Source of the DNA: Nitrospira sp.
GTDB lineage: Bacteria > Nitrospirota > Nitrospiria > Nitrospirales > Nitrospiraceae
Direction of reading: 5' to 3'
Assembly (NCBI GenBank): GCA_005116835.1
Contig: SWDM01000011.1
Location: forward strand, 23,915 to 87,914
Length of the DNA stretch: 64,000 bases
Position 1 is the stretch's first letter, and every line of letters begins with the position of its first letter. Shown one piece after another: positions 1-8,756 of this stretch. Under the pieces are notes generated by a model that saw nothing but the letters and a program-made list of their open reading frames with translations, had not been told where the DNA came from and made no database searches. The position numbers and the translations under genes are program-made.

Positions 1-247
1 AGACCTTCCAGCTTGCGGCGCGGGGAATCGTGGCATGCGCAGCCAGCGCTGTTCGCTCCGAGCAGCCGAGGTCCGTCATCTGGTTGATGTCTTTGGCCCC
101 GCGTTGATAGAGCCACCGCATAATCTGCCCGGTTCGGTAGCGGGGCCATCCAAATTGCTGCACGAGCTGCCCGATTCCTTTTTCATCAAGGGCCAGGAGG
201 TTTGTGGGAGTGGTGCATGGGGAGAGAGTATTTGTGTTATGCGGCAT
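1..247 (-). CDS. rlmN: 23S rRNA/tRNA adenine-C2 methyltransferase RlmN, N-terminal part (runs off the window)
   Basis: Reading the minus strand from ATG at 247 gives an open frame of 82 codons to the window edge; an in-frame TAG lies three codons upstream, so this is the first possible start. The residues match the RlmN N-terminus: a leucine-rich start, then FGWPRYRTGQIMRWLYQRG and a MTDL segment. RlmN is a cytoplasmic radical-SAM enzyme that methylates C2 of A2503 in 23S rRNA and A37 in some tRNAs; the CxxxC cluster and the rest of the protein lie outside the window. It is divergent from the transglycosylase at 364, so 248-363 holds two promoters. The call rests only on the N-terminal accessory domain but the pattern is characteristic. 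Confidence 0.85.
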   Translation of the reverse strand, partial: MPHNTNTLSPCTTPTNLLALDEKGIGQLVQQFGWPRYRTGQIMRWLYQRGAKDINQMTDLGCSERTALAAHATIPRAASWKV

Positions 248-363
248 AGGGGCAGCCTATCACAGCCTCAAAAAGTGGAACAAGGTATAGGATATACGCA
301 GCTTTGCTGGCAACCAAGAAAGCACACTGCTATATATGGTGTAGACCGAGAGGGTAACGACGG

Positions 364-2640
364 GTGCAAGACTATATACACAAGCGAAGCATACGGAACC
401 TGTTCATAGCCATCGCTATCAGTCTCTGCGGGTGTGCCCCGTTCTCGACCCAGGCCTCCGCCGGTCCTGCCGTTCCACTGCTGCTGAGTGACGGCGATAT
501 ATGTGATAGGGAAGAAGTTTGTTTTCAGGCCGCTGCGTTACCCAAGGAACGGCTTGGCAAGGGCCTCAACAAAGAGCAAGTCCTGTCACTCAAGCTGGAG
601 CGACTGCAACGGCTGATGGCGCGCTTTCCCGCCACGGTCTGGGCCAAACGCGCAGGGTTATTGTCCGGAACATTGCTGATCGACCGGAATCCCACTGCGG
701 CGATTCAATTTCTTCGTACGGCCCAACAAGACTTCCCGATCTTGGACGACTACATCCGATTGTGGATAGGGGAGGCATTGCTGAACCTCGGAGATCCCAA
801 GCAGGCGGCGGAAATGTTCGCGAGTATTCCGCAGACGGTGCCGGACTCTAATCTGTTGACGAAAGCCGCGCATCGAGCAGGGGAGGCGTGGTATCAAGCA
901 TCGAATTGTTCTGAAGCAATGGCATGGTTTGCGAAAGCGGTCGACGGGAATGATAAGGAGTCGAGACCATCTCAGGCGCTTCTTCGGCGGGGCACATGCC
1001 AACTGCGAGGAAATAATATACCGGAAAGCCGTGACACCCTGATGCAGCTCTGGGTTCGGTTTCCATACAGCCAGGAAGCAAAAGAAGCTGAAGCGTTGCT
1101 GGCTTCGAACCTTGGTGGTGTGCCTTGGGTGATTCAGCCAGGCGAGCGGCTTGCTAGGGCTCAGGCCTACCTCGGCCAATCCTTTCATGCTGAGGCGATC
1201 GAGGAACTCCGAAAGTTTCTCGCTGCCGACCCGCAGTCGCCTCGTCGAGCTGACGCGAAATTGAAGCTCGGCATCGCCCAGGTTCGCTTGAAACAGTATG
1301 ACCATGCCCGCGAGACGTTTCGGGCGTTGGTGAAAGAGAGCGGACCCGAATCCCACGAAGGGTCGGTCTGGCTTGCACGCACCTATCTTCGACAAGGGCA
1401 AGGGGACAAATTATTAGAGCTAGCCGCCACGATTCAGACAACTTCCCTTTCTTCGGAGCAAAAGGGTCAAATCGTCTTGTTTGCCGGGATGTGGTTGGAA
1501 GATCAGGGTCGCTTTGACGATGCGATTATACGGTATCGCCAAGCGGCAAAAGTTGGAGAGCCGGCGTCTCAGCGTGCGGAGGCTCGGTGGCGCGTGGGCT
1601 GGGTCTATTATCGGATGGCGCGGTATCGTGAGGCTGGCGATGAGCTGCGCCAGCTTGCCGATATGCATGACAGCGATTTCGAACCACAGGCGCTCTACTG
1701 GATGGGGCGCGCGGCTGAATTGAGTCAGCAGCCTCAGGCGCAAGATGTGTATCTGCAACTCTGTCAACGATACGTCTATACCTACTACTGCCAGCTGGCT
1801 CGTGAGCGAATCAATATCCCGTCGATAGAGTTCCCCGCATCAGAATCGACTCAAGCGGTTGTCTCGGTAAACGGAGGTGTGAGTGTAAACGGTGGGCTCA
1901 CTCGTTCGGTATCCCCGAGGGCTGAAATCGAACAGCACTCGGCATATCGTCGAGCCATAGAGTTCAAGACGCTGGGGTTGGATTCGGATGCTGCGCGCGA
2001 GTTGGCAGGGCTGACTGATCGCTACAACCGGGATCCCGACGCCCTCATGGCGCTTGCGACAATGTTGAGCGAGGTGGGCGTCTACCATCATGCGCTTCGA
2101 CTCGCAAGAGCCAGATTCAGGGATAAATTGGAAAAAATCGGCGGTATCGTTGATCCATCGTTATGGAAGGCAGCCTATCCGACAGGTCTCCTTCCTGCGA
2201 TCAAGGGCCAGGGAGCGAGTAGGGTTGATCCCTATCTTGTGGCGGCGATCATCCGAGAGGAGAGTCAGTACGACAGGCATGCTGTGTCACGGGTTGGTGC
2301 GATCGGCTTGATGCAGGTTATGCCGGGAACAGCGAATAATGTGGCGCAGCGGCTGGGGCTTCCTGCGGTCGGACGGGATGACCTCTTTGATCAAGAAATC
2401 AATATTCAAATCGGCGTCCGTTATGTTGAACAGTTACTCGATCAGTTTTCCGGGAATGTCGTGCTTACCATCGCCTCATACAATGCAGGACCAATTATTG
2501 TAGGGAGCTGGGTGGCGGCGCACCCTGGACGAAGTCAGGATGAGTTCATCGAATTGATTCCCTATCAGGAGACGCGGCAATATGTGAAGCGGGTCTTGCG
2601 AAGCTACCGGGAATATATCAGGCTAGACAAGGCCTCATGA
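364..2640 (+). CDS. Lytic transglycosylase (Slt70-like): TPR-rich region plus C-terminal SLT domain, likely lipoprotein
   Basis: A 758-residue protein starting with GTG, preceded by GAGAGGG nine bases upstream. The N-terminus has a basic stretch, a hydrophobic segment and LCGC with Cys24, an imperfect lipobox, so it is probably anchored in the outer membrane or periplasm. Residues ~60-600 carry repeated alpha-helical TPR-like units (for example RWRVGWVYYRMARYREAG). The C-terminus (~620-740) is an SLT lysozyme-like domain with REESQYD (catalytic Glu about residue 633), GLMQVMPGTA and ASYNAGP. Soluble lytic transglycosylases cleave the MurNAc-GlcNAc bond of peptidoglycan to 1,6-anhydro products. 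The size and order agree with Slt70-type enzymes; a role in cell-wall turnover is inferred from family. Confidence 0.9.
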   Translation: MQDYIHKRSIRNLFIAIAISLCGCAPFSTQASAGPAVPLLLSDGDICDREEVCFQAAALPKERLGKGLNKEQVLSLKLERLQRLMARFPATVWAKRAGLLSGTLLIDRNPTAAIQFLRTAQQDFPILDDYIRLWIGEALLNLGDPKQAAEMFASIPQTVPDSNLLTKAAHRAGEAWYQASNCSEAMAWFAKAVDGNDKESRPSQALLRRGTCQLRGNNIPESRDTLMQLWVRFPYSQEAKEAEALLASNLGGVPWVIQPGERLARAQAYLGQSFHAEAIEELRKFLAADPQSPRRADAKLKLGIAQVRLKQYDHARETFRALVKESGPESHEGSVWLARTYLRQGQGDKLLELAATIQTTSLSSEQKGQIVLFAGMWLEDQGRFDDAIIRYRQAAKVGEPASQRAEARWRVGWVYYRMARYREAGDELRQLADMHDSDFEPQALYWMGRAAELSQQPQAQDVYLQLCQRYVYTYYCQLARERINIPSIEFPASESTQAVVSVNGGVSVNGGLTRSVSPRAEIEQHSAYRRAIEFKTLGLDSDAARELAGLTDRYNRDPDALMALATMLSEVGVYHHALRLARARFRDKLEKIGGIVDPSLWKAAYPTGLLPAIKGQGASRVDPYLVAAIIREESQYDRHAVSRVGAIGLMQVMPGTANNVAQRLGLPAVGRDDLFDQEINIQIGVRYVEQLLDQFSGNVVLTIASYNAGPIIVGSWVAAHPGRSQDEFIELIPYQETRQYVKRVLRSYREYIRLDKAS

Positions 2641-2716
2641 CGTTGCTTTCTTGACAAGGCATAGTCAAGTTTCTATATTGAGCCACAACCTGTAGGGGAT
2701 TTTTGAGGAAGAGGAA

Positions 2717-2971
2717 ATGTCACTCGATCGACTGGATGCACTCGAGAACCGTATTAAAGATCTGGTGAAGTTGGTTCAAGAGCTGAAGAAAAAGAATGCA
2801 GCGGTTGAAGAAGAGTTACGGGTCGTTCGACAACGGCTGGCAGAGAAGGATGATTCAAATCGGCGGTGGGAGCAGGAACGTGTGGATATCAAGTCTCGTA
2901 TAGAAAAGGTTCTCAGCGACGTCGAGTTGTTAGAGTGCCTTGAAGAACGTAAGGAGGTGGCCCTTGACTAA
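2717..2971 (+). CDS. zapB: ZapB-like coiled-coil cell-division protein
   Basis: An 84-residue, highly charged protein predicted to be almost entirely one coiled coil, with heptad leucines and valines. Start is ATG after GAGGAAGAGGAA. It overlaps the start of zapA, an arrangement found in many bacteria in which a short ZapB-type coiled coil precedes ZapA. ZapB interacts with ZapA and helps organise the FtsZ ring. Sequence conservation in this family is low, so the name depends on length, coiled-coil character and position. Confidence 0.7.
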   Translation: MSLDRLDALENRIKDLVKLVQELKKKNAAVEEELRVVRQRLAEKDDSNRRWEQERVDIKSRIEKVLSDVELLECLEERKEVALD

Positions 2972-3260
2972 GACCATTGACGTAGAAATCTACGGCCAAC
3001 ATTATGCAATCCGTGGCGAGGCGGACGAGAGCGATGTCCGGCGTCTCGCGAGTTTTGTCGATGGCCAGATGCGTCATCTCGCGGAAGGAATGAATACAAC
3101 CACTCCTTCTAAACTGGCCGTCCTGACAGCCCTCAATTTGGCCCATCAGCTGTTTGAGCTTGAACGGAAGCGTGCGCAGGGTGAGGCGGATGTCGAGCGT
3201 CGGATGAAGTCGCTCATGGAATCGATCGAGGAGCAGGTACCCACTTCGCTCTTCCGCTAG
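2964..3260 (+). CDS. zapA: Cell division protein ZapA
   Basis: A 98-residue ZapA-family protein. The N-terminal beta strand (TIDVEIYGQHYAIRG) is followed by helical segments with SKLAVLTALNLAHQLFELE and a coiled-coil tail, the layout of ZapA, which cross-links FtsZ filaments at the division site. I chose the TTG at 2964 because AAGGAGG ends six bases upstream, inside the end of zapB; an upstream TTG at 2940 lacks such a site. The start overlaps the zapB stop by 8 bases, implying translational coupling. A hairpin follows at 3271. Confidence 0.88.
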   Translation: MTKTIDVEIYGQHYAIRGEADESDVRRLASFVDGQMRHLAEGMNTTTPSKLAVLTALNLAHQLFELERKRAQGEADVERRMKSLMESIEEQVPTSLFR

Positions 3261-3270
3261 ATTCAACTTG

Positions 3271-3289
3271 CAAAGGGATCTCCCCTTTG
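3271..3289 (+). terminator. Stem-loop terminator candidate after zapA
   Basis: A perfect 7-bp stem, CAAAGGG / CCCTTTG, with loop ATCTC lies 10 bases after the zapA stop and is followed by a short T-containing tail (TTATCGT). The U-tract is weak, so termination may be partial. Confidence 0.5.
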
Positions 3290-3839
3290 TTATCGTACGT
3301 GTGTGTCGGGATGTAGCGGACAGATTGATAGAGATATGATGGGGTCATGCTCGAACCGGTTCAGTACCCGGGGATACGATACAGTCACAGCGTAGTGGAT
3401 GTAGGTTCTTAATGCTGGCGAAATTGAGAAAGTCAGAATGTGCGCAGGGGTTCGTCCACCTCATGTATAAGTTCTTGGAGATGTTGGGCAAGTTCATGGA
3501 ACTCATGCTGCCGTCGGGGGGTACAGTCTGCAGAGGTAGCGAACGGATGGTTCCGGTTCGCACGCAGGATTCCCTTACGCGGATGCGAGTATACCGGCGT
3601 CAAGGGACCTCGGTAGATTTATCCCGCTCAGGACGTACCAGGCATCTCAATCCAGCAAGGCATCCATTCCCGTGGAGTCCGTACTCGGAGTAGTTCTCTA
3701 GGCCGCGGTTCAGACTATCCTCTTCAGATCCCGTATCTATCACTGCTCTCCCTTCCCACTGAAGACCGTTGAATAACCTTGTTTCAAATGAGTGAGGGAA
3801 GCTGAACGCTTCTCGCCTCAAGACTGTAAGAGGGGCCAC
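3290..3839. other. 550-bp gene-free interval between zapA and rny; possible structured RNA (6S-like) and rny promoter/leader
   Basis: No frame here has family character or a ribosome site. Local inverted repeats are present: GAACCGGTTC near 3352-3361 lies inside a larger GGGT/ACCC-closed hairpin (3340-3371), and near the 3' end CTTCCCACT (about 3752) can pair with AGTGAGGGAAG (about 3791). In many bacteria 6S RNA (ssrS) lies directly downstream of zapA, so this interval is the place to expect it. I cannot demonstrate the diagnostic 6S fold by eye. Confidence 0.3.
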
Positions 3840-5408
3840 ATGTCAACCTCAATTATTGCGTATCTGTTGACGGGACTCATTGGAGGGCTGCTCGGAATTG
3901 GGATTTTCGAGCTGATCCGTCGCTCTTCAAGCGCTGGGAAGAGGGTTCAGGAAGAAGAACAGGCACGCCAGGTCGTGCAGAATGCCCAGCGTGAAGCTGA
4001 GAATATCGTCAAAGAAGCGAAGCTTGAAGCCAGAGACCTTGTATTGCAGGCGAAGGGAGAGCTTGAAAAAGAACAAAAGGCCAAGATGGCTGAACTTGCT
4101 ACCGCAGAAAAGCGTCTTATCCAGCGTGACGAGACCATCGAAAAACGGATCAGTGCGATGGACAAGCGGGATAGCGAGTTTCAGAAGCGAGAGCTGGAGC
4201 TGTCGAAGCGGGAAGAGAAACTGGTGGCTAAGGAAGCGGCCTGTACTCGAGTGGAGAAGGAGCATCGCGAGGCGTTAGAGCGAGTTGCGGGGATCACGGC
4301 CGACGAGGCAAAGAAGCAGCTTATACAGGAAATGGAAAGTCAGGCGCGACTCGAAGCCGTTGGGCATGCCAAGCGAACGTTAGAAGAGGCGCGGGAGAAG
4401 GCGGAGCGGGAGGCGCGCGAGATCATCACCACTTCGATTCAACGGGTGGTGCGTGATTACGTTTCAGAATCCACGATTTCTGTCGTGCCAATTCCAAACG
4501 ACGCAATGAAGGGACGGATCATCGGTAGAGAAGGACGGAATATCCGCGCGATCGAAGCCGCAACCGGCATTGATCTGATTATCGATGAGACACCTGAGGC
4601 GGTCATCGTGTCGGGTTTCGATCCGCTTCGACGTGAAATTGCCAAAGTCTCACTCGAACGGTTAATGCATGACGGCCGCATCCATCCGACCCGAATCGAG
4701 GAAATCGTTGAGAAAGTCAAAGTCGACATCGATAAACTCATGTATGACGAAGCCGAAAAAATCATATTTGAGCTGGGGCTTTCGGACTTTCATCCGGAGT
4801 TGATCAAGGTGCTCGGTCGGCTCAAATACCGGACCAGTTACGGGCAAAACAATCTCTATCATTCGCGTGAAGCCGCGTATATTTGCGGCATCATGGCCTC
4901 GGAACTCGGCCTTGATGTGAAGTTGGCAAGGAGAGGGGCGCTGCTGCACGATATCGGGAAAGCGGTCAGTCATGAAGAAGAAGGCCCGCACGCCATGTTG
5001 GGTGCGGAGATCGCCAAGAAGTACGGCGAGAGCGATAAAATTGTGAATGCCATTGCGGGGCACCACGAACAGGTGGAGCCGATTTGCCCTGAATCGGTTT
5101 TGGTTGCTGCTGCAGAAGCTTTGTCTGCAGCCAGGCCTGGAGCCAGACGGGAAGCCTTAGAGACCTATGTAAAGAGGCTTGAAAAACTGGAGTCGCTTGC
5201 CACGACTATCAAAGGGGTGCAGAAGGCCTATGCCATTCAGGCGGGCCGAGAAATTCGTGTCATCGTCCGACAGGAAGACATTACCGATGCCGAGTCGTTC
5301 CAACTGTCTCGGGATTTGGCAAAGAAGATTGAGCAGGAATTGACCTATCCCGGTACGATCAGAGTCACGGTAATTCGAGAGAGCCGGTATGTGGAGTATG
5401 CCAAGTGA
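3840..5408 (+). CDS. rny: Ribonuclease Y
   Basis: A 522-residue protein from ATG 3840 (AAGAGGGG upstream); an upstream frame from 3792 adds a segment unlike the family. An N-terminal transmembrane helix (about residues 5-24) is followed by a long charged coiled coil (~30-200), a KH domain (GRIIGREGRNIRAIEAATG) and an HD domain with LLHDIGKAV and GHHEQ. This is the RNase Y order, and the length is typical. RNase Y is a membrane-bound endoribonuclease that starts mRNA decay. Its stop overlaps the ymdB start by 4 bases, so the two are probably translated together. Confidence 0.97.
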   Translation: MSTSIIAYLLTGLIGGLLGIGIFELIRRSSSAGKRVQEEEQARQVVQNAQREAENIVKEAKLEARDLVLQAKGELEKEQKAKMAELATAEKRLIQRDETIEKRISAMDKRDSEFQKRELELSKREEKLVAKEAACTRVEKEHREALERVAGITADEAKKQLIQEMESQARLEAVGHAKRTLEEAREKAEREAREIITTSIQRVVRDYVSESTISVVPIPNDAMKGRIIGREGRNIRAIEAATGIDLIIDETPEAVIVSGFDPLRREIAKVSLERLMHDGRIHPTRIEEIVEKVKVDIDKLMYDEAEKIIFELGLSDFHPELIKVLGRLKYRTSYGQNNLYHSREAAYICGIMASELGLDVKLARRGALLHDIGKAVSHEEEGPHAMLGAEIAKKYGESDKIVNAIAGHHEQVEPICPESVLVAAAEALSAARPGARREALETYVKRLEKLESLATTIKGVQKAYAIQAGREIRVIVRQEDITDAESFQLSRDLAKKIEQELTYPGTIRVTVIRESRYVEYAK

Positions 5409-6184
5409 AGGTTCTCTTTATCGGAGATATTTTCGGGGAGCCTGGGCGCCGTGCGTTGGCTAGGGCCGTTCCTAGGCTGGTGGCTCAGCGGCAAATCGAC
5501 ATCGTCATCGGGAACGGAGAAAATGCAGCCGGCGGCTTCGGTATCACGCCGGAGTTGGCCGAGGAGTTATTCAGCCTCGGCCTCGCAGTGATCACGACCG
5601 GGAACCATGCCTGGGATAAAAAAGAAATTCTTGACTACTTTCCCCGGGAGCCGCACCTGCTTCGCCCCGCCAACTATCCGGATGGTGTGCCGGGGCACGG
5701 GAGTGTGGTGGTTGAATCGGCGGGCGGGGAGAAACTGGGGGTTCTCCAACTGATGGGGCGGGCGTACATGCCGACATTGGATTGTCCATTCCAGGTAGCC
5801 AAGAAAGAGTTGGCCGGGCTGAAAAAGCAAACGGCTGCCGTGATTGTCGATATGCATGCGGAGGCCACATCAGAGAAGATGGCGATGGGGCACTATCTGG
5901 ACGGCGAAGTCGTTGCGGTAGTCGGTACCCATACGCATGTGCAAACGGCCGATGAGCAGATTCTCCCCAAAGGGACCGCGTACCTGACGGATATTGGGAT
6001 GACCGGTCCCCTCCATTCCGTCATCGGGGTGAAGAAAGAGTTGGCGATTGAAAAGTTCCTGACCGGGATGCCACGGCGCTTTGAAGTTGCCTCGGGGCCA
6101 TCGGTCTTTTGTGCCGTGCTGATCGAGCTGGATGCACGCCTCGGCAAGGCCTTGTCAATCGAACGAATTCGCATCATTGACTAA
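5405..6184 (+). CDS. ymdB: YmdB-family metallophosphoesterase (TIGR00282)
   Basis: A 259-residue protein starting with GTG that overlaps the rny stop. Metal ligands of the YmdB phosphodiesterase fold are visible: Asp8 in FIGDIFG, Glu39-Asn40 in GNGENAAGG, TGNHAWD, and a C-terminal GTHTHVQTAD. Members bind a di-metal centre and hydrolyse cyclic nucleotides or other phosphodiesters; in Bacillus YmdB affects biofilm and RNA-related phenotypes. The pairing with rny is widespread. The stop codon overlaps the ribosome site of the next gene, xseA. Confidence 0.93.
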   Translation: MKVLFIGDIFGEPGRRALARAVPRLVAQRQIDIVIGNGENAAGGFGITPELAEELFSLGLAVITTGNHAWDKKEILDYFPREPHLLRPANYPDGVPGHGSVVVESAGGEKLGVLQLMGRAYMPTLDCPFQVAKKELAGLKKQTAAVIVDMHAEATSEKMAMGHYLDGEVVAVVGTHTHVQTADEQILPKGTAYLTDIGMTGPLHSVIGVKKELAIEKFLTGMPRRFEVASGPSVFCAVLIELDARLGKALSIERIRIID

Positions 6185-6196
6185 AGGAGACTCGCC

Positions 6197-7579
6197 ACGA
6201 ACCTTCCTGGTTTTCCTGCTTCCCTTTCTCACGGCGCTCTTCCGAAACGGGTATTCACGGTTTCGGAGTTAACGGGGCTGCTGCGCACCTCAATCGAAGA
6301 ACAATTCTCCGACGTCTGGCTGGAAGGGGAGCTTTCCAATCTCCGTGCTCCCGGGTCGGGACACATCTATTGCACAATCAAGGATAAGGCAAGTCAAATC
6401 CGCGCGGTGCTGTTCCGATCCGCAGCAGTGCGGTTGTGTTTTGCCTTGCAAGAGGGGATGCATGTGATTGTGCGGGGGCGGCTCACGGTCTACGAGATAC
6501 GAGGTGAATATCAGATTGTGATCGAATCAGTGGAGCCGAAAGGCATCGGCGCGTTGCAGCTGGCATTTGAACAGCTGAAGGAGCGATTGGCGACAGAGGG
6601 GTTGTTCGATCAGACCAGAAAGAAACCGATACCGCCATTTCCTCGAACTGTAGGTGTGGTGACCTCACTGACCGGCGCAGCCATTCGAGATATCCTGGCT
6701 GTGCTTCGGCGCCGTTGGCCGACGATCCATATTCTAATCGCACCGGTTCAAGTCCAAGGAGAGAGCGCTGGGCGCCAAATTGCCGAGGCGTTGAATGCTT
6801 TGAACGACTTGAGCTTAGTGGATGTCATCATAGTCGGGCGAGGCGGAGGATCATTGGAAGATCTCTGGAGTTTTAACGAGGAGATCGTTGTGCGCGCTAT
6901 TGCCGCATCCCATGTGCCAGTGGTATCAGCTGTTGGGCATGAAACCGATGTGACGCTTGCTGACTTCGTTGCAGATCTTCGGGCGCCAACTCCGTCGTCG
7001 GCAGCGGAGGCTGTGGTTCCCGTGTTGGCCGACATAGTAGACCGATTCCGGGAGCTGCACGTCCGGTTGGAACAGGCGATGCGCCGGCACTGTACCTTTG
7101 AGCGGCAGCGGCTCAATAGCGCCATTCGAGGAGTAACGGATGTGCGGTTCCGCCTGCAGGAGTCGGCGCAACGGGCAGATGACATGGTCGATCGCTTGAA
7201 CGGGTTGATTCAGCAACTGCTAGCGGCAGGGTATGAACGAGTTCATGTGGTGCAGCGTGATCTATCCAGTCTCAATCCTATTCTCACGATCAAGCAAGGC
7301 CTGGCGACAGTGCCGCAAGTTTCGAAGCGCCTTGAAGGGCAGATGGAGGCCATATTGGTTCGGCATCGTTACCGGATCCATGCGATGCTGGCGCAACTTA
7401 ATACGCTGAGTCCCTTGGCGGTCCTTGGTCGCGGCTACAGTATTCTTCAAACCGTCCCAGCGGGCCAAGTTCTCCATCGAGCCAACGATGTGGTGATTGG
7501 AGACGAGTTGGAGGCGCACTTGGCAAGTGGGCGATTGAATTGCAGGGTTACGAGGGTGTTTACCGATTCCTCAGTATGA
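6197..7579 (+). CDS. xseA: Exodeoxyribonuclease VII large subunit, apparently with ACG start
   Basis: XseA degrades single-stranded DNA in complex with XseB. The C-terminal domain shows FPRTVGVVTS, GRGGGSLEDLW and GHETDVTLADFVADLRAPTP. The N-terminal OB-fold is also encoded in the same frame (VFTVSELTGLL, VWLEGELSN, GHIYCTIKD) upstream of the first canonical start, GTG 6407, which would remove 70 residues. No in-frame ATG, GTG or TTG exists between the ymdB stop and 6407. However, AAAGGAGA at 6183-6190 sits exactly 7 bases before ACG at 6197, which would give 460 residues, the normal XseA length. Either ACG initiates, or one base changed from ATG. Confidence 0.88.
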   Translation, partial: TNLPGFPASLSHGALPKRVFTVSELTGLLRTSIEEQFSDVWLEGELSNLRAPGSGHIYCTIKDKASQIRAVLFRSAAVRLCFALQEGMHVIVRGRLTVYEIRGEYQIVIESVEPKGIGALQLAFEQLKERLATEGLFDQTRKKPIPPFPRTVGVVTSLTGAAIRDILAVLRRRWPTIHILIAPVQVQGESAGRQIAEALNALNDLSLVDVIIVGRGGGSLEDLWSFNEEIVVRAIAASHVPVVSAVGHETDVTLADFVADLRAPTPSSAAEAVVPVLADIVDRFRELHVRLEQAMRRHCTFERQRLNSAIRGVTDVRFRLQESAQRADDMVDRLNGLIQQLLAAGYERVHVVQRDLSSLNPILTIKQGLATVPQVSKRLEGQMEAILVRHRYRIHAMLAQLNTLSPLAVLGRGYSILQTVPAGQVLHRANDVVIGDELEAHLASGRLNCRVTRVFTDSSV

Positions 7580-7636
7580 AATCATTGGATGGTCGAGTAT
7601 AATGGGCATTCACTTAGCATAATAAAGAGGCATGTC

Positions 7637-7885
7637 GTGGCAGCAGTGAAGTTTGAACAAGCAATGGCGCGATTGGAAACCATTGTTGGCGAGTTGGAGA
7701 AAAGCGATCTTTCTCTGGACGAGTCGCTTAAAATCTTTGAGGAAGGCATTCGGCTCTCTAAAAACTGCCTCAAGATTTTAGAAGAAGCTGAGCATAGGGT
7801 AGAAGTGCTAGTGCAGGAGAGAAACGGGAAGAAGCGAATCCACGCCTACACACCAGATGATGTAGCTGACGAATCATCCCCCTAG
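7637..7885 (+). CDS. xseB: Exodeoxyribonuclease VII small subunit
   Basis: An 82-residue helical protein with the XseB pattern: KFEQAMARLETIVGELEKSDLSLDESL followed by FEEGIRLSKNC. Start is GTG 7637, six bases after AAAGAGG; a longer frame from 7589 has no ribosome site. XseB binds the helical region of XseA in the heteromultimeric nuclease. It lies 57 bases after xseA and is probably in the same transcript. Confidence 0.92.
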   Translation: MAAVKFEQAMARLETIVGELEKSDLSLDESLKIFEEGIRLSKNCLKILEEAEHRVEVLVQERNGKKRIHAYTPDDVADESSP

Positions 7886-7944
7886 GTTCCTGGTGCTAAC
7901 TCATATTTCGAGCCATGCCTCGATGACGGATCTTTCTAGTCGAT

Positions 7945-8694
7945 ATGGCTACTGCCTCGCGTATTCACAAAGAACGGTTAGACCTTGTGCTTGCCGCTCA
8001 AGGTTTGGTACCCAGTCGTGAGGCTGCGGCCAGAACGGTCTTGGCTGGCGGGGTATCGGTTGATGGAGTCATGGTGGATAAGCCGGCGAAGTTGGTGTCG
8101 CCGGATGCACGGATCGAAATCGTACGGCCTGCGATGTTCGTCAGCCGATCAGGCGACAAATTGGCTGCGGCGCTTGATACCTTTCGGATTGACCCGAAAG
8201 GGACAATCGCTTTGGACGTCGGGTGTTCTACTGGAGGATTCACCGACTGTCTTTTACAGCGAGGCGCTACCCGCATTTATGCCATCGATGTGGGATATGG
8301 TCAGTTTGAGTGGAGGCTTCGTAAAGATTCGCGTGTTGTCTTGCTCGAACGGACCAACATTCGGTATGTTGACCGTAGCGCGGTTCCTGAGCCGATTGAC
8401 TTGGCAGTAATCGACGTCTCTTTCATTTCCTTGACGCTGGTATTGCCGGCAGTCATTCACCTGCTCAATAGCACAGCAATGGTGGTGGTGTTAGTCAAGC
8501 CACAGTTTGAGGTGGGTAAGGGGCAGGTTGGGCGAGGTGGAATTGTGCGAGATGATACACAGCGCGTGGCGGTGACTGAGAAGGTCATTGCCTGTGCAGA
8601 GCAGTTGGGGCTTCATTTGAAAGGCGTGCTTGATTCTCCAGTCGTAGGGCGGAAGGGAAATCGGGAGATTCTAGTTGGTTTTGCGCGCGAGTGA
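7945..8694 (+). CDS. tlyA: TlyA-family rRNA methyltransferase
   Basis: 249 residues: an N-terminal S4 RNA-binding domain (RLDLVLAAQGLVPSREAAARTVLAGGV) followed by an FtsJ/RrmJ-type Rossmann methyltransferase domain with LDVGCSTGGFTDCLLQRGA for SAM binding and VLVKPQFEVG. TlyA proteins 2'-O-methylate cytidines in 16S and 23S rRNA; some are also called hemolysins, but ribosomal methylation is the established activity. It follows xseB by 59 bases, as in many bacteria. Confidence 0.9.
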   Translation: MATASRIHKERLDLVLAAQGLVPSREAAARTVLAGGVSVDGVMVDKPAKLVSPDARIEIVRPAMFVSRSGDKLAAALDTFRIDPKGTIALDVGCSTGGFTDCLLQRGATRIYAIDVGYGQFEWRLRKDSRVVLLERTNIRYVDRSAVPEPIDLAVIDVSFISLTLVLPAVIHLLNSTAMVVVLVKPQFEVGKGQVGRGGIVRDDTQRVAVTEKVIACAEQLGLHLKGVLDSPVVGRKGNREILVGFARE

Positions 8695-8756
8695 ACACCT
8701 GATTTCGCAGGTAAGGGACAGCTGATGACAGAGATTTATATGCAATGGGGGCATGC

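Noticed and set aside
35..409. Plus-strand open frame over the first 400 bases
   Set aside because: It is antisense to rlmN (minus strand, 1-247) and lacks any family pattern or ribosome site.
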